Of a DNA stretch of 64,000 bases, positions 28,704-42,264 are shown one piece after another. Every line of letters starts with the position of its first letter. Position 1 is the first letter of the stretch. The notes beneath the pieces are model-generated. The model saw only the letters and a program-made list of their open reading frames with translations, did no database searches and had not been told where the DNA came from. A program made the position numbers and the translations under genes. This stretch comes from Cricetomys ansorgei (Eukaryota > Chordata > Mammalia > Rodentia > Nesomyidae), in NCBI GenBank assembly GCA_026225945.1, contig JAMJFZ010002500.1, forward strand, positions 1,462,501-1,526,500, read 5' to 3'.

Positions 28704-30734
28704 GGTGCCTTTCCTGAGGTAGAGTAGGCCAGACAGCAGGCAGAACTGGAACTGGGGATAGAGCAACTAGGTCTCCCCACCTGGGGTGAGTGGGTGCCCC
28801 TTTTGACCTAAGAGGTGTTAATAGCTTGGGAAGTGGGGAAGAAATTTGATGAGCTCAAACTGGCGTTTCCTCTTTGGTTATGCATATATTGATTTTATTC
28901 AACACAAAATATGAAGGAGTCAGGTAAATTACTAATGAGCACTGTCTGTGGTTTTTACAAACCTCATGCCAGGGAACCAGGATGGGTTATAGCCATGGGG
29001 TGTCCCCACTGGAAAGCTTCAGAGACTGTTCTAACTCAGTCTCAGCCTCTCTGAGTGACAGTGTATTACTGGAACCACTAATCATCCAACTCCCATCCCT
29101 AAAAGACCTCCAGTAGTCTGATGAAGTCCTGTCTGGCTCTAGAATATTAACCAAAACCCCATGTATTAAATGGTCCCTGGTCTGCTTTTAAGAGGCAAGG
29201 CCTAAATGAGAGGCTGCAGTCATTGAGGGCATATACCCAAAGGAGGTTGTGAGACCAGAGCTTTTCCTGTCTCTCTCCTTGCCTCCCAGCTGCCACGAGG
29301 TAACAGGCACTACCTTGTGCACGATTTGCTGCTGAACAGTAGGCTCAGAAATGGATTCAAGTACTTTGGCAATAGGCTTAGTAGGATTTACTTGAGTAAA
29401 ATGTGGATACATGATGACCTGGCATCTTCCCGAGAATGCCTATGTACAGGCATCAAAAGGCATGCAAAGTGTGTTCATACAAGCTTTATTTGTAATAGAT
29501 AAAAACTCAAAGGTCCCTCACAGGGAAGAAGGTTGCAGATCTCCATCGTCTCTGAGGACAGAACATAGAATATGACTTTGAGGCAAAAGATTGAGGAGTC
29601 TGGTAAAATAGCAGGAGGAATTTTCTGGCAGTAAGGCTTTCTGAGGAAGTTCTATTTGGTTGGGGAAATTTTCCATGTGCTTATTGCTGACGGCAAGAAC
29701 AGAAAGAATGAGTTTCCTGTATTCTTGCCATAGATTCTCTGACTCAGTGGAAGTGGTAAACCCATCTGACACTGTGCCGGGTAGCGTTCTGGAGACCAGG
29801 CTGCTTTGATATTAAGTAGTAAGGAGTAGGTAGGATAGAGTACAGCGTCTTGCCCACTCACCTAGATGGCTCAGCACCTATGTTTTCCTTTGCCATTCTT
29901 TGCCAGCAGACTCTTGATTTGAGTTTTCTTCAATTTTGTTAAGCAATGGGTCCAGTGGGTGGGGCAGGTAGGATTAGGGGCAGAAGACAGGGTTATGTGT
30001 AACCAAAAATAGGCTCCTCCCCCCTTAAAAAAAAACTCAACAAAACATCTGTGATGTTGCGAACACAGACTGGTCAAAGCATCTGTCCGGCCTCATCTAA
30101 TGTCATAGTGTTCTAGCAGTTTTGAGTGTGAGTGAACCCTAACTTACCATGCCACCCTTGCAGGTGACAAGCTGCTGGACCTTCAGAGGTGGACAGAGCT
30201 CTCTGAGCTCAGCTGGATGCCTATCATTCCCTTGTGGGTGAAGGTGACTCTAGAGAGCAGTAGTAGGTTACAAACCTGCCCAGGTCACAAATCTTCTAGA
30301 ACCCAGGCTACACCGAACGGAGGCTGCTATGAGCTGGAGAAAGGCTCCGAACACTTTGCACATTTTTACATTGCATCCTGACATTGTCACTGCCAAAGAA
30401 CCATCCGAGAACCGTGCAATTGGTTACAAAAAGGAAACTGCAAATGTTCTGGGTAGGTTTATAATTTTGTGTTGGGCTGCATTCATATCCTTGGCTACAG
30501 GTTAGATGCACCTGCAGGGGATTAGACAGAAAGGTGGGAATACTCTCTTCCAAAAGGGGCAGGAAGCCCAGGTAATCATGGTCAGTGTCAGGACAACAGC
30601 TGTGAGGGGCAGTGGTTGTTGGGGAACTGAAAAATCTCATTTTCATTCCCAAGCCAGAGGGGGAGCTCAGGAGAATGGTTACCAGGGACAGTTCTGAGCA
30701 AAGGGGCAGCAGGCTAGATGTGGAGTCAAACAAG

Positions 30735-30885
30735 CAACCTTGAATCCTTCCTTTGATCCTTAATCTGGCTAAGTTTTTACAACCTTTTGGGTCTCAGGGT
30801 CTTTATTTCTAAGGTGAATAAATGATTATACTGCACCCTAAGAATGTAAGGAAGGTTTCCTGAGATAAAAGCCTGAGGCTTCTTA
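30735..30885 (+). repeat. MIR-like SINE relic
   Basis: Pattern TTAATCTGGCTAAGTTTTTACAACC, GGTCTCAGGGTCTTTATTTC, AAGGTGAATAAATGATTATA resembles a diverged MIR. Confidence 0.5.
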
Positions 30886-31611
30886 GACAGCGCCATCCCA
30901 TGGAGCACTCTGAGATGCTGGAAGCGTTCCCTGGCTGCAGTTCCTGGTTGCACCATAGCTATTAAATATTTGAAATTGGCTGGTGAGGCGATTGTATTTG
31001 CTTTTGTTTTAATTAATTCAACATTTTATGATACATGCAGCTGCTGGCTGCCTTCTTGATTCTCACAGGTTTAGAGCCACGCCACACAAGGAGGAAGTAC
31101 CTGATGAAGGCTAGTGTTGTTAGAAGGAAGAACAGCCTGGCATTACTAGACTCCCCCCAAAGTTTACTCCTTGGGAGGTCCAAAGAGGAATTAACTTGTG
31201 TGAAGGTATTCAGTTGTTGTGACTGGAACCATGTGGCTTCTGGAAGCAGAGGCGTGTGTGGGGGGAGGGGGAAACCCGGAATATTTCTGAGTCAGGTTCT
31301 AAAGACAGGACAAATTGGAGATGTGTATTAAATGCTTAGAACAGAGGCTGAAGCTGAAAGATGAAGAGTAAGGTAAAAGAAGGAAGGAGCCAGGTTGGAA
31401 CTGAACTCTGGGCCTGCCTGCAGGGCAGGAGGCATCTGGCCAACTTCTGGTGTTCCCTGCAACCCCTCCCTTCCTTACAGACACAGCTAGGCACAACCTA
31501 GAAGGGCCAATGGGAGACTGTGTTTGAGTCAGTTCTGCAGCGCCCTCTTGTGGCTACATGGACAACAGTTGCCCTAAGGAGGGATTTTTTTAAAAATTAA
31601 TATCCATTCTA

Positions 31612-31645
31612 TCTCTACCCATCCATCCATCCATCCGTCCATCCA
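31612..31645 (+). repeat. Short (CCAT)n run
   Basis: About eight ATCC/CCAT units with small changes. Confidence 0.75.
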
Positions 31646-32507
31646 ACGACCGGTTCACCCTTCCTTCCGCCTGTCTTTTCAACAATCCTTCCAGCCAACA
31701 AACTTCCTCGAAGTTCTTCTTTATTCTCAGCCCATCTTTTCCCCCTTAAGCTCAGAAAAGGACAGGAATATATTAGGATATAGTCTTTGTGCTTCTTAAG
31801 GCATTTCCCCATTATTCCGTTTACCACATAGTATTACATTTGTGTTTATCATCTTCCTCTACTTCGTGTATGGGCTCCTCAAAGTCAAATATGGAATCCA
31901 ATTCATCTTTGTGTCTCTAGTCCTAGCACAGCATGTGAGGCTCAAGATACATCAAAGTATAGATCCTAGGAGTGCTGGAGACAGAAAAATATGCATTTAA
32001 GTCTCTTTTAAGCTGCTTAGTGGGTGGAGTACCTGAGATGGTGGTGTAACTTTACCGTAGGTCATATTTAAAGTTTTTATCATGGTAATAATGACACCCA
32101 ATTTTTAGTATTGTTCAGGGAACTACAGGCCACACAGAGAGTATCTTGTATTTCATGGTCTCCACTGAAATTGGATTCTTGTATGCCTTCTATGAGCTCT
32201 ATACTACTAACATGCTGTCACCTGCCTCCCATGAATTAAGCCATGCCATCTCAACTGGATCTTTTCACTAGATGCTTCTGAAAGATGCTCATGTTTTCTT
32301 CACATTAAAGACACTCCAAGCCAGCCAGCGGCCTGTCCTCTGCTGTCACATGCGACCCTGCCTTCGTAGTCAGTATGTGTCAGTGAGCCACAAATGGTTA
32401 CAGGGTAATAAAACACTCACTGTCTCAGTCCTCAGAGCTTTTAGGTAAGGCCACATTTTTATCTGGGATTAGCTTTACTCAGTTACTAGACGTTTAAAGA
32501 TAATCTT

Positions 32508-32705
32508 GGGGCTAGAGAGATGGCTCATCTGTTAAGGGCACTGGCTGCTCTTCCAGAGGACCTTGGTTCTATTCCCAGCACCCACATGGTGATTCCAGTT
32601 TCAGAGGATTCAATGTCCCTTTCTGGCCTCCACGAGCACTGCATGCATGTGGTGCACAGACATACCTGCAGGCAAAACACCCGCACAGATAAAATAAAAA
32701 ATAAA
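32508..32705 (+). repeat. B2 SINE
   Basis: GGGCTAGAGAGATGGCTCAT, then GCACTGGCTGCTCTTCCAGAGG and CCCAGCACCCACATGGT, ending in an AATAAAAAATAAAGG tail. The tRNA-derived polymerase III box region is at the 5' end. B2 points to a muroid rodent. Confidence 0.88.
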
Positions 32706-32925
32706 GGGAAAGAACTTTAAAAAGATAGTTTGATATACTACAGAGCAAAAATGCTTGGGAAACACTTAGTGTGCTTGCTGCTGCCCTACTCAACTCAACC
32801 CAACCTGTCCATCTCCAGCCTCCATCCTGTCTCTAGTGTGGCCAGTAAACAGGCTTGACCTCATGTTATTTGAGTGAATGCTAACGTTGCTCCTGTTGAT
32901 TATTGACCCCTTTAAAACCAAGATT

Positions 32926-33110
32926 CAGGGCTGGAGAGATGGCTCTGTGGTTAAGAGCACCGACTGCTCTTTCTGAGGTCCTGAGTTCAATTCCCAGCAA
33001 CCACATGGTGGCTCACAACAATGTATAAGGGGATCAGATCCCTCTTCTGGCATGCAGGGTGTACATGTAGATAGAGCACTCACATAAATAAAATGAATAG
33101 TTCTTTAAAG
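32926..33110 (+). repeat. B2 SINE, well preserved
   Basis: GGGCTGGAGAGATGGCTCTG, GTTAAGAGCACCGACTGCTC and CAACCACATGGTGGCTCACA are almost consensus, followed by an A-rich AATAAAATGAATAG tail. Confidence 0.92.
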
Positions 33111-33404
33111 AAAAAAACCCAAAAAGCCAAGACCCAACCTCTCTCCTCACTGTCTCCCATCTCTGTGGAGCTTTCCCATCACCTCTATAGGCACAGCCTC
33201 CCTTCTCTAGAGGTTTTGAAGGAGCTGTGCAGACTCTGGTCTCAGGCCTGTTTTCCTTCCATTCTGTGCTTTTTAAGTATTCCACCGATTAAATTATGTA
33301 TGCCATTAGTTAAGTATGCCAGGACGTCTTCCTAGTCCAAGGTCTAACCAAGTGTCAGATGTGAATGTCCAGCTGCTTCTGTAGCGGTGCATGCAGGCAT
33401 TCGA

Positions 33405-33800
33405 CTCAATTTATTGAGACCAAATCCTCCCTCCCTGTGCTAGGTAATCTTCGCTGTCACCTGGACTGGAATTGCCATGGAAATATATTTCTTGGTGTGT
33501 CTCTGAGGATGTTCCCTCAAAGGTTAACTGGAGAAGGAAGACCTACCCTGAAAGTTGGCAGCGCCATCCCAGGGCCTTGGGTCCAGATGGAGGGTGAGTG
33601 GGTGCCAGAGCACATCTCTCTGATTCCCGGCTGCAGACAAGTGTGACCAGCTGCCTCAGGCCCTTGCTGCCATGCCTTCCCTGCCATGCACTGCATCCTC
33701 GAACCACGAGCCAAAACAAAAAGTCCTTTCCTTAGGTTGCTTTTGTGATGAATTGTGTCACAAATGAGGACAGTGATATACCCCCTAAGCTGGTCCTCCA
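33405..33800 (+). repeat. Rodent interspersed repeat, family unassigned
   Basis: Contains GTTAACTGGAGAAGGAAGACC, GGCAGCGCCATCCCAGGG, a CTGCCATGCCTTCCCTGCCATG block, and GAGCCAAAACAAAAAGTCCTT then CTTAGGTTGCTTTTGTG. These blocks recur widely in rodent genomes. I cannot say whether it is an L1 3' UTR or another family. Confidence 0.5.
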
Positions 33801-36489
33801 TTATCTTCTGTGTGAGCTACAAATGCCACTTGTTCTAATGTGCAAGTCAGAAACTGAGTGCCTTGATTTGGATTATAATTAGAGTACAGATTAGTCAGCA
33901 AGTAAGCTGTCACCAACACCCTACAATATAATCTAATAACTCCCCTTGGTGATGTATATTCATTTTATTTGCTTTGTTCCTTTAGGGAACCCTGGTCAGA
34001 ACAGACCTCTTCCTGTCCAGACTGCTGCCTGCACTGGGTGCACATACTTCCTGCCTTGGCATCTGGCACCTTCACCTGGTGTTACAACTGCCTCTTGCAG
34101 CATTCCCCCTCAGGACGACATGTTTTTGGAGAGCAAAGGCCAGGTTTGTCCCATTCTTCCCTGCTCTTTGATGTCTGACAGACAGTGTGTTCAACAACAA
34201 CAACAACAAAAACCACCGCCACAAAACAGAACAAACTGGTGAAGAACGGGTAACGCAGGGTCTCCCTCTTTGTGCTCTCACTTCTGCAAAGAACAGTGTG
34301 CGTGGCTCCTAAATTGTCGGGGGTTGTGGGGTGAGACGGCTGTCTCTAAAGGTGGTTGGCTGGCTCCGAGTTGGCTGGTGTATTCATAACCCAGTGCCCT
34401 TACACTTTCCTTAGTAGAAGTGGGAGGTCACCTGTTTGGAGTGACTTCACCGTGCAGCTCCTTTGGCTCACAACTCCATTTCCAACTCCTCACTTTTCAT
34501 TTATGCACCCCTTGTGCCCCTCCTCAACAGACCTCCCTAGGTAGCATGTTAAATGTCGACTGTGTGCTTCAGGTAGGACATCTGTCTCTAAGAGCATGCG
34601 GTTCCTAAGAGCAGCATTCATAATTTGGGAATGGCTTCGTGGAAGGGACTGAGAACGGCTGGAGGCTTATTCTTCCCTGGAGATGGAGGAAGAAAAGCAT
34701 ATATAATTAAAGTGATAAATTGGATTTTTTTTTGCTTCTCTGTTTACCACTGTCAAACATAATCTATTTCATGCATTTATACAGAATGCATAAAATAGGT
34801 CAGAATTAATTTTCTTCAGTTTGCTCATTTTCCCCTCCAGTTCCCTGGGTAGATGCACAACCTAGATAGGGAGAGGAAGACTGTAAGGCTTGTGTATTCA
34901 GAGGAGATGGTAGCGGAAGATCCAGTGTACTGAGCCCCTGGTGCTGGTGACGCCCACGAGCAAGTAAACAATAATGAGAGGTAATGAGCGTCTGGGGAAC
35001 AGCTTGAGACCAGGATCAGACAGAAGAGAGTTAGCGTCCCAGCTCAGCCTAGTGAGCTGTGGGACTTGGACTCCAATCTCCTCCTCCTTTTCTAAGTCCT
35101 TCCTGCATCCTCACGATTGCTCTCTTTGTACTACATTCTTTCCCTCTGCACACGGATGCCAATAAACATCGAAAATAATCTTCTCCTTTATGTCCCTGTC
35201 TCCGGTGCTCACCCCATTGTTTTCCTTCCCTCAGACCTACCGGTCTCAAAAGACTCTTGGTCCCCACTCACTTGCCAATCGCGGGCCATCTGGCCTCGGC
35301 CCCTGCAGAGCCCCCATTGCACCGAACTGCTTTTGTCAAAGCCTCAAAGACTCCAGTGCTGCCAGCGCCAAGAGGCAGGGGCTAACTCCCTGCCTCTGTT
35401 CTGTTTATTTGGTTGCGCAGCAGCATCTGCAACAGTTGAACACGGCTTCCAACTTGAAACACAACACATTCCTTTCTTGGCATCTCTCATGCCCCTCAGT
35501 GCTCCCTACCCATTCTTCTACCTCGTTAAGTTCATTTTCTGGGATCTTCTTTTTCCCTACCACTAGATGAAGGGGTACTTGGAGCTTGGCCTCAGCCTTC
35601 TTTTTTATTTACACCATCTGCCTAATTGCATGGCTTTGAAGAATACAGCCAATGACGCCTAAATTTATACCTCTTGACCTGACTTGACCTTTCCCATGGG
35701 CTCTGTATTGATCACCCAATTGCCAGCCCTGCCCCTTCACTTGTGTGGTTGACAAGCAACGAAATGGAATTCCTCATCCTTCTCTCCTTGCTAGGAACCA
35801 CCCACTGGCTCACTCTTTTACCGCCCCTCAACCCTCAGGGCTTTACTCATCTCAGAAGCCCCGCTCCTACCCCAGCCACCGCTTAAATAAAACCTCAGAC
35901 ATGCCTCACTTTGAATCTCTGGCCAAGTTCTACTCATTCATCTTCAAAATGCATCACAGGTACCTTTCCAGGCACTGTGACTGGGGTTCCAGTCTCTTGC
36001 ATGGTTTCCTACAGAGACCTCTTCATTCTGCTCTCCCGCCCCTGCTCTGAGTCTGCTTCCTAACACTTTACACACTTATAACACAAACAGACCAACACAA
36101 GGGCCCCTCTGCTTATAGCCCCAAGCTTTTTCCGTTACCCTGAGAATAATGCCCACCTGGGGTTTACAATAACCTGCACCACTACCTTCCTCCCCGCTGT
36201 GCTCACACCCCTTTCTATGTGTCTTGCCTCTCAGCTACATTAAGCCAAGGGACATTAAACACCCCCCCCTCTGGCTTTCATTGGCACAGACCTTCTCCTC
36301 CCTACCCACCATCTCTTCCTCCACAGACATATCGAATACAACAAACAATAAGTTAAAATAGTGGGTAATAAGAAAAGAATGCGAGACATATCTAGGCACC
36401 CACTACCCAGCCCTACTCTGCTATAAATTCTGGTCATATTTACTTTGGGTTATTCTTCCTTCCTCCTTCCTTATCCCCTCCCTTCTTTC

Positions 36490-36560
36490 TTGACCACTTT
36501 CGCAATGTAGCCCAGATTGGCCTCAGTTTCCCAGCCATCCTCTCTGCCTCCTGAGTTTTG
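36490..36560 (-). repeat. Partial B1/B4-like SINE, antisense
   Basis: AATGTAGCCCAGATTGGCCTC and CATCCTCTCTGCCTCCTGAG resemble the antisense B1 half. Short and diverged. Confidence 0.4.
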
Positions 36561-37942
36561 GAGTTTTTGTTTCTCTTAAATAAAGAAACTTATTTATTTA
36601 AGATTTTAGCCAAGGGCCCATGTATATACCCCAGACTCCTGCCTCTCGTATTTATTCTTCTCACATCTGTTTTTGTAGTCATTACATGTGTGTGTGCCCA
36701 CCCACAGTGTCTGGTGTTTTGCTTACCTGTAATTTTCTGTAAATGGTACCTCTGAGGCTCTGCAGTTCCCCCATTTCCTCAGCTTGGGTTGTGATATGTG
36801 AGATGTGACTGACACATTTTTTCCGTTGGCATTTACTGTGGTATTGTATTTCACTGGGCGTGATGTCTAACTCCTCTATTTTCCTAATGGTGGGTAATGG
36901 TAATTTTCAGTCTTTTGCCATTGTGGACAACGCTGCAAAGACATTTGCACACATTTCCCTGAGCTCGTGCTTGAGTTTCTCTAGGGTAAACCTTAAAAAC
37001 AGGATTCCTGAAGAATAAACAGAACATGTCTCCTCAACTGTGCTAGATAATGGCAGGTTGGTCTTTAAAGTGGTTGTACAAATTCCCAAGCCTAGGCCGG
37101 ATCACATTTCCAGAGAGCTTCATCTCTGCCCTACAAAGCTGCCAATCTGGTCTGTGCCGCCAGGGGGCGAGAGGCCCTTCTCCTGGACAGCGTTTTGCTC
37201 TGATGTCAGATCGTGGGGCAGTGAACAGGGCAGGCTCCAGTTTGTGCGTTACCAGCAGAAGGGGGCCTGAAACAAACAAACAAACAAACACAAAATAAAA
37301 AACAACGGTAAAAAACAAAAACGTACTCATCTTGAAAGAAAAAGGACTCACATTGCTAAAATAAACATCCGTGTGCTTAATATGCAACACAGACAGAGCT
37401 GACTCTTCATACATCTATTTGTTGTAGATGTTTAAGAAATAAAATAACTTCACTGATCTTTTCCTTCTTTTCCTCCCTTCTGGGTTGAGCTAAGATTCGG
37501 AGTTTGGTGGGCCTCCAAATGACTGACTTTTATATGTGTGTTCCATAAACAATTCACAGGACAATTTTTATTCTGTATCTGATAGTGCACAAGTTTCTTT
37601 CTGGCACACCCAGCATGGATTCCGGAACACATCTTCGTTGGTGCTACAGTATGCCCAAGGTAGGGCCCTCCCACTCTCCTAAGAGTGTACTTTTAGGTCC
37701 TTTGCAGGTTGGGACTATTTAAACAATGGTGGGTATACACTTCACCAAGGTAGATATTTTTGGTTTTGGCTCATGCTCAACTTTTAGTTCCCGGAATTGT
37801 GTCTGACATATAACAAGTGTTCCGTAAATATATATTGAGCAAATGAATAAATGAACAGCCTCATGTGTGCCTCTAAGTTGCTCAGATGCAGTTTGTCCGT
37901 AAATATATATGTAGTGACTGGATTTGTGTGTGAATACACAAA

Positions 37943-37974
37943 TATGTACACACACACACACACACACACACACT
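37943..37974 (+). repeat. (CA)n microsatellite
   Basis: Pure CA run of about 30 bp. Confidence 0.93.
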
Positions 37975-40019
37975 GGTTTCTGGGGTGAACTCACTTTCCA
38001 AGGATGCAGTATTAATTCATGCACCATTAGCAATTGGAGAGTGAGTCTGCCCACAGCTTTGCCAGATTCACTTTGAGATTGGTGTCCGGCTCTGCTGTCT
38101 ATAAAATCATATCGTTGTTGGCTTAGTTTGCATTTTATTGAGTCAGTTCTGATTTGCCTCATCTAGGATTTCCTTTGACATCTTCTGTGGCTTCCAGGTT
38201 ATCAGATGAACAGAGGAGGGTTGGGGTGAGAGGAGGGTAGCTCCCTAGGTTGGAGCCTGAGTCCTCAGTAAAATTGCAGGCCTCTATGCACCCCTGGTAT
38301 TCCTTTATCCCTGGAGGCTCTGGGGCACACGTACCGGGACAGATATGGGACCACACAGGACTCAGCATGAGGATCTGGGCCACCCACTCTGTCTTGGGCT
38401 CTGAAGGTTGTTACGAGGGTCAGGATGCTACACAGGGGTTCATGCTGTCCTTTTATGTTTCTGGCTGAAGGGTGCCAGGCAGGAGGGCCCTACATTCAGG
38501 TGTTCTGGCATTTGTAGCTACTTGGATTCCTCTAGGGACCCTGTACATTCCCAGGTGGGAAGCTGTCTTTGGAGTCCTCAGGATGTCTCCTCCACTTACA
38601 AGAAAATACACCACCCTGTCTGTCTGGCTCCCCAAATCAGCAAATTGAGTAGTATTTGGAGGAGAAAACAGGCTTGAATTAAGGGTCGGATGTCACAGCA
38701 GGCAGGGTTGTGGAGTGTGGGGTACAACTGAGACAGAAGGTTGGCACATTCAGGATTCTTCCCGGCCTTGGGGCGGTAGGGAGAAATATCGGAATGCCAG
38801 AGGGAGAGAAGTGCCAGGGCCCACTGACCCTGGGGACAGTCACCAACTGGAGTATGGCAACAATCTGATTTCAAATGTGACTCCAGACAGTCACCAGTGG
38901 GCACACAGAAGCCTAAGCCAGCTGCCACGAGAGAGGCCCATTTGCAGCACACAGGGGTGACACTCACCAGATCTTTTCCCATTTGAAATCATTAAAAAGT
39001 CATAGCCTACAAGCTCAGAGGGTGAGCACTCTGACTTAACAACCCTTTCACTTCCCTTCGCAAAGCATTAAAGTCATTAACTTCCAGCAAGAGGGGGAAG
39101 CAGGTTCTTATTTAACTCTTATCTTCTGAGAAGTCTCAGAAGCCAGCAGCAGCAGCGAGGCATCTACTCTTTGTGACATTGTTAAATCATGAAAGCCCTG
39201 CCCTGCTGCTAAGTCATGGGGCCATTCTGTCAGAATATAACTTCACAAAAACTGAGCCCAGTGACAGGTCCTCTGCTCAGAATCCCGTGGTGAGTCCACA
39301 CTGGGAGTCAGATGTGGACCCTTCCTGTGGCAAGGGTTTCTGCTGTTCTTTTACTATCTTAACCTAATCACGAACCCTGTTTCCGCTGGATGGGGATTCG
39401 ACTTCGTCCATGCCTTTAGATGCATTTTATCTTTCCTTTCCTAGAGGACACACAGCTTCCTGCCCATCCTCATCTGAACCTCTCTGAATGGACTCTGCAC
39501 TCAATACCTAACATTAGCATTTTTAATAACATTCAACACTTGTGTGTCCCTTTGGGTTATCCAACCACATCCCTCTGAAAGGGTTCAATTAAATTCTTTT
39601 GAAGCAGATGCACTTGTCTTTTAATATTTATATCACTGCTTAAGTATTTATGCACTATTTCTATTTTTGTGTTTATACTAAGAGTGCTTGTGTCATGCGT
39701 TCCTTTACTAAATTCCCATCCCTTACCTTTGTATTGTTCATTAATTTGATGGCATATTGGTTAGTCAGTTGCTGTATGCTCATCGTGCTGATATGTGAAG
39801 GGCATTGGGCCAGGTGTTAGAAGTGTCAGCAGAGACCGAGAGAGACAGATTCAGCGATTAAGCTATTGAGTGTGGACATGTGTGTTGGAAATCTTTCTCT
39901 GAGGAGTGATGGGTAAACAGAGGCTAGTCGGGGGTATTAAGGGCTGAAAGCTAAGCGAAAAGTAGAGGAATAAACACAGTCACAGCTCCTCAGATTACCA
40001 CGTGGAGAGAACTCCATGT

Positions 40020-40365
40020 GTGGTGGTTTGACTGAAAAATGTTCCCCATAGGCTTAGGTACTTGCACTTGATCGCCAGTTGGTGGCACTGTTTGGGAAGG
40101 TTACAGAACCTTTATAAGGTACAGCCTTATTGGAGGAAGTCCATTGCTGGTGTTGAGTTTTGAGTGTTTGGGACCGAGCTCCACTTCCTGTTCTCTGTTA
40201 TGCAGGCCTAGGTGCATGCGATTAGCCATCTTCCCGCTTCTGCTATCATGCTTTCTGTGTCATGGTGGACTACACCTCTGGATCTTTAAGCCAAGATAAA
40301 CCTGTCCCTCCCGTAGGTTGATTTTTTATGATATTTTATGCAGTAACAGAAAAGCAACTAATACA
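40020..40365 (+). repeat. Rodent interspersed repeat, same family as 43460-43810
   Basis: AATGTTCCCCATAGGCTTAG, GGTGGCACTGTTTGGGAAGG, CTCCACTTCCTGTTCTC, TCATGGTGGACTACACCTCTG, AAGCCAAGATAAACC and finally AACAGAAAAGCAACTAATAC. The second copy at 43.4 kb has the same blocks in the same order. Family not named. Confidence 0.6.
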
Positions 40366-40589
40366 CCAAATATCTGGTGGTGTGCCGTTAAAGTTAACCC
40401 ATCAGGCCCAGGATGCCCAGACCACACATTCCAAAGGTCTCCAGACTCGCCCTTGCTTAGCTCCTGTGAGATGGTCACTGAACCCTTGGAATACTCTGCA
40501 TGATAAGAGTATTTCTGTATACCTGCGACTTCAGACCAGCCAGATGGCTCATGCTAATAATGTGATTTATGGTGAATGCCTGTTTTCTT

Positions 40590-40935
40590 ATGTCTAGGTT
40601 GCTTTGGTTCATGGTGCTTCAATTTGATCTCTGCTGGGGCTGGAGATCAAGTGCATAAGGTCAGTCATGTACATGCTACATGCCTGTATGGCTCACCCCC
40701 AATAAAATCCCTGCTCACCAAAGCTCAGGGGAACATCAGTGGTTGGCAATACCGTGTAAGTTTCCCCACTCATTGTTGCTAGGAGAATTGTGTCCATGTG
40801 AATCCCCTGGGAGAGGACAACTAGAAGTGTGTGTTGGGTTGCTCCTGGACTCAGTCTCAGGAGGAACCTTTCCCTACTTTCAGATGTTAATCTGCATTCT
40901 TTAACTTCCATAAAGAGTTTGGTGCTTTACATCTT
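40590..40935 (+). repeat. Possible ancient ERVL-type LTR relic
   Basis: Contains CCCCCAATAAAATCCCTGCTCACCAAAGCTC near 40695 and GTTGGCAATACCGTG near 40742, then GGGAGAGGACAACTAGAAG. This recalls old mammalian LTRs with an internal AATAAA. Ends and family are uncertain. Confidence 0.4.
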
Positions 40936-42264
40936 TATGGATATGATTAGGAATGGCATGTTTCTGCCTGTGGGCTGGATCCCAGTGTGCTTTTTACCCA
41001 GCACTTAGCCCTATATAGAAATCATTAAGGTATGCTACCTGCAGAAAACATGCAGATCAATGAATTTTTGATAAGGGGTAAGGGAGACCAAAGGCACGCA
41101 TGGTATGTCCAATGAGACCAGCAATGTCTTGTGGATGGCTGCAGTCACTGCCATTTCCCATAGGCCTCCTTGGATTCAGAGCAGTCCCTACCCAATGTAT
41201 ATTAGTAATGAAGATGAGTGAGGTTATTATACAAGCTGGAGAGGAAAAAAAATCCCCAAGCTGTTTGTCATATTCAATGCCACACATTGGAAATTCAGAG
41301 GTGGTATTGCTAATTTGTTCCATGATCACATATCTGTGGTGGCAGAACAAGTCAAGGGAGAAATAGGGTGAGGGGGTGGTTGCAGCAGTTTAAGCAATTT
41401 ATTGGCACAAAGGATTCAGTTATCAAGGCTGCAAATAAGGCTTCAGTTTTAGGCATGGGTGTGCACCAAAGTGTTTCTCAAATTTCTGTTTGCTTGGACA
41501 AGCATGCTGCCTTCTTAAAGTGTGCCTTGAATCTGTAATAGCTAGAAAAAAACGTAGGATATCATGGGGGATGTGCTTATGTAAATAATTTCCCAATCAT
41601 CAGGGGAATTCAGTCTTGATGCCACTCAGAGGCTGGAAGCAGATGCCTGTTAAAGATGGGGCAGTGCAGATGATAGTTGGACAGCAGTGTCCCTGAAGCC
41701 CTGTGATCAGAGGGATTCCACAGATGGCCCTGGGAGACCAGATGCCTCAATTCTGGGCAAGGTTCTTCTGTTTCTAATTACAACAGTCTCCTCTCTCTTC
41801 CCTTCTGTAGAAGGGAAGATGACTAATTGGTAACTCCAGGTTCCAATCTTGTTCTACAGTGTGACTTGGGACACAATTCTTAAACTCTCTGGGTGTCAGG
41901 TACTCACTGTATATTGGTATTACGGAGGCACTTTGTATCTGGGGTTTTATGCAATTTCTTTTTGAAGAGTGAATGAGATAATGTCTGTAAAGCACTCGGC
42001 ACAGTGCCTGGCATACATTAAGTGGTCAAACGACAAAACCACAAAGGGTAGCAGGATTTTCAATAAATCATCAAACATAAAGACACATTTCTGAGGGCTC
42101 CATGCCAGCCACGCACGCAAACATCAGGTCTGTCACCCTGGGTGGGGACTTCTAAGTGTTCCGGGTTAGGGAGTAATGGAGATGAGAGAACTACGTTGCT
42201 GGCACGTGGTCCAATCCTCAGGCCACATCTAATTTTTAGTTTATGATTACATTTAAAATTTCAT

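Noticed and set aside
41057..41350. 97-codon minus-strand frame
   Set aside because: It looks slightly protein-like, but I could match no family and it has no flanking gene signals. Possibly old ERV internal sequence; not supported enough to list.
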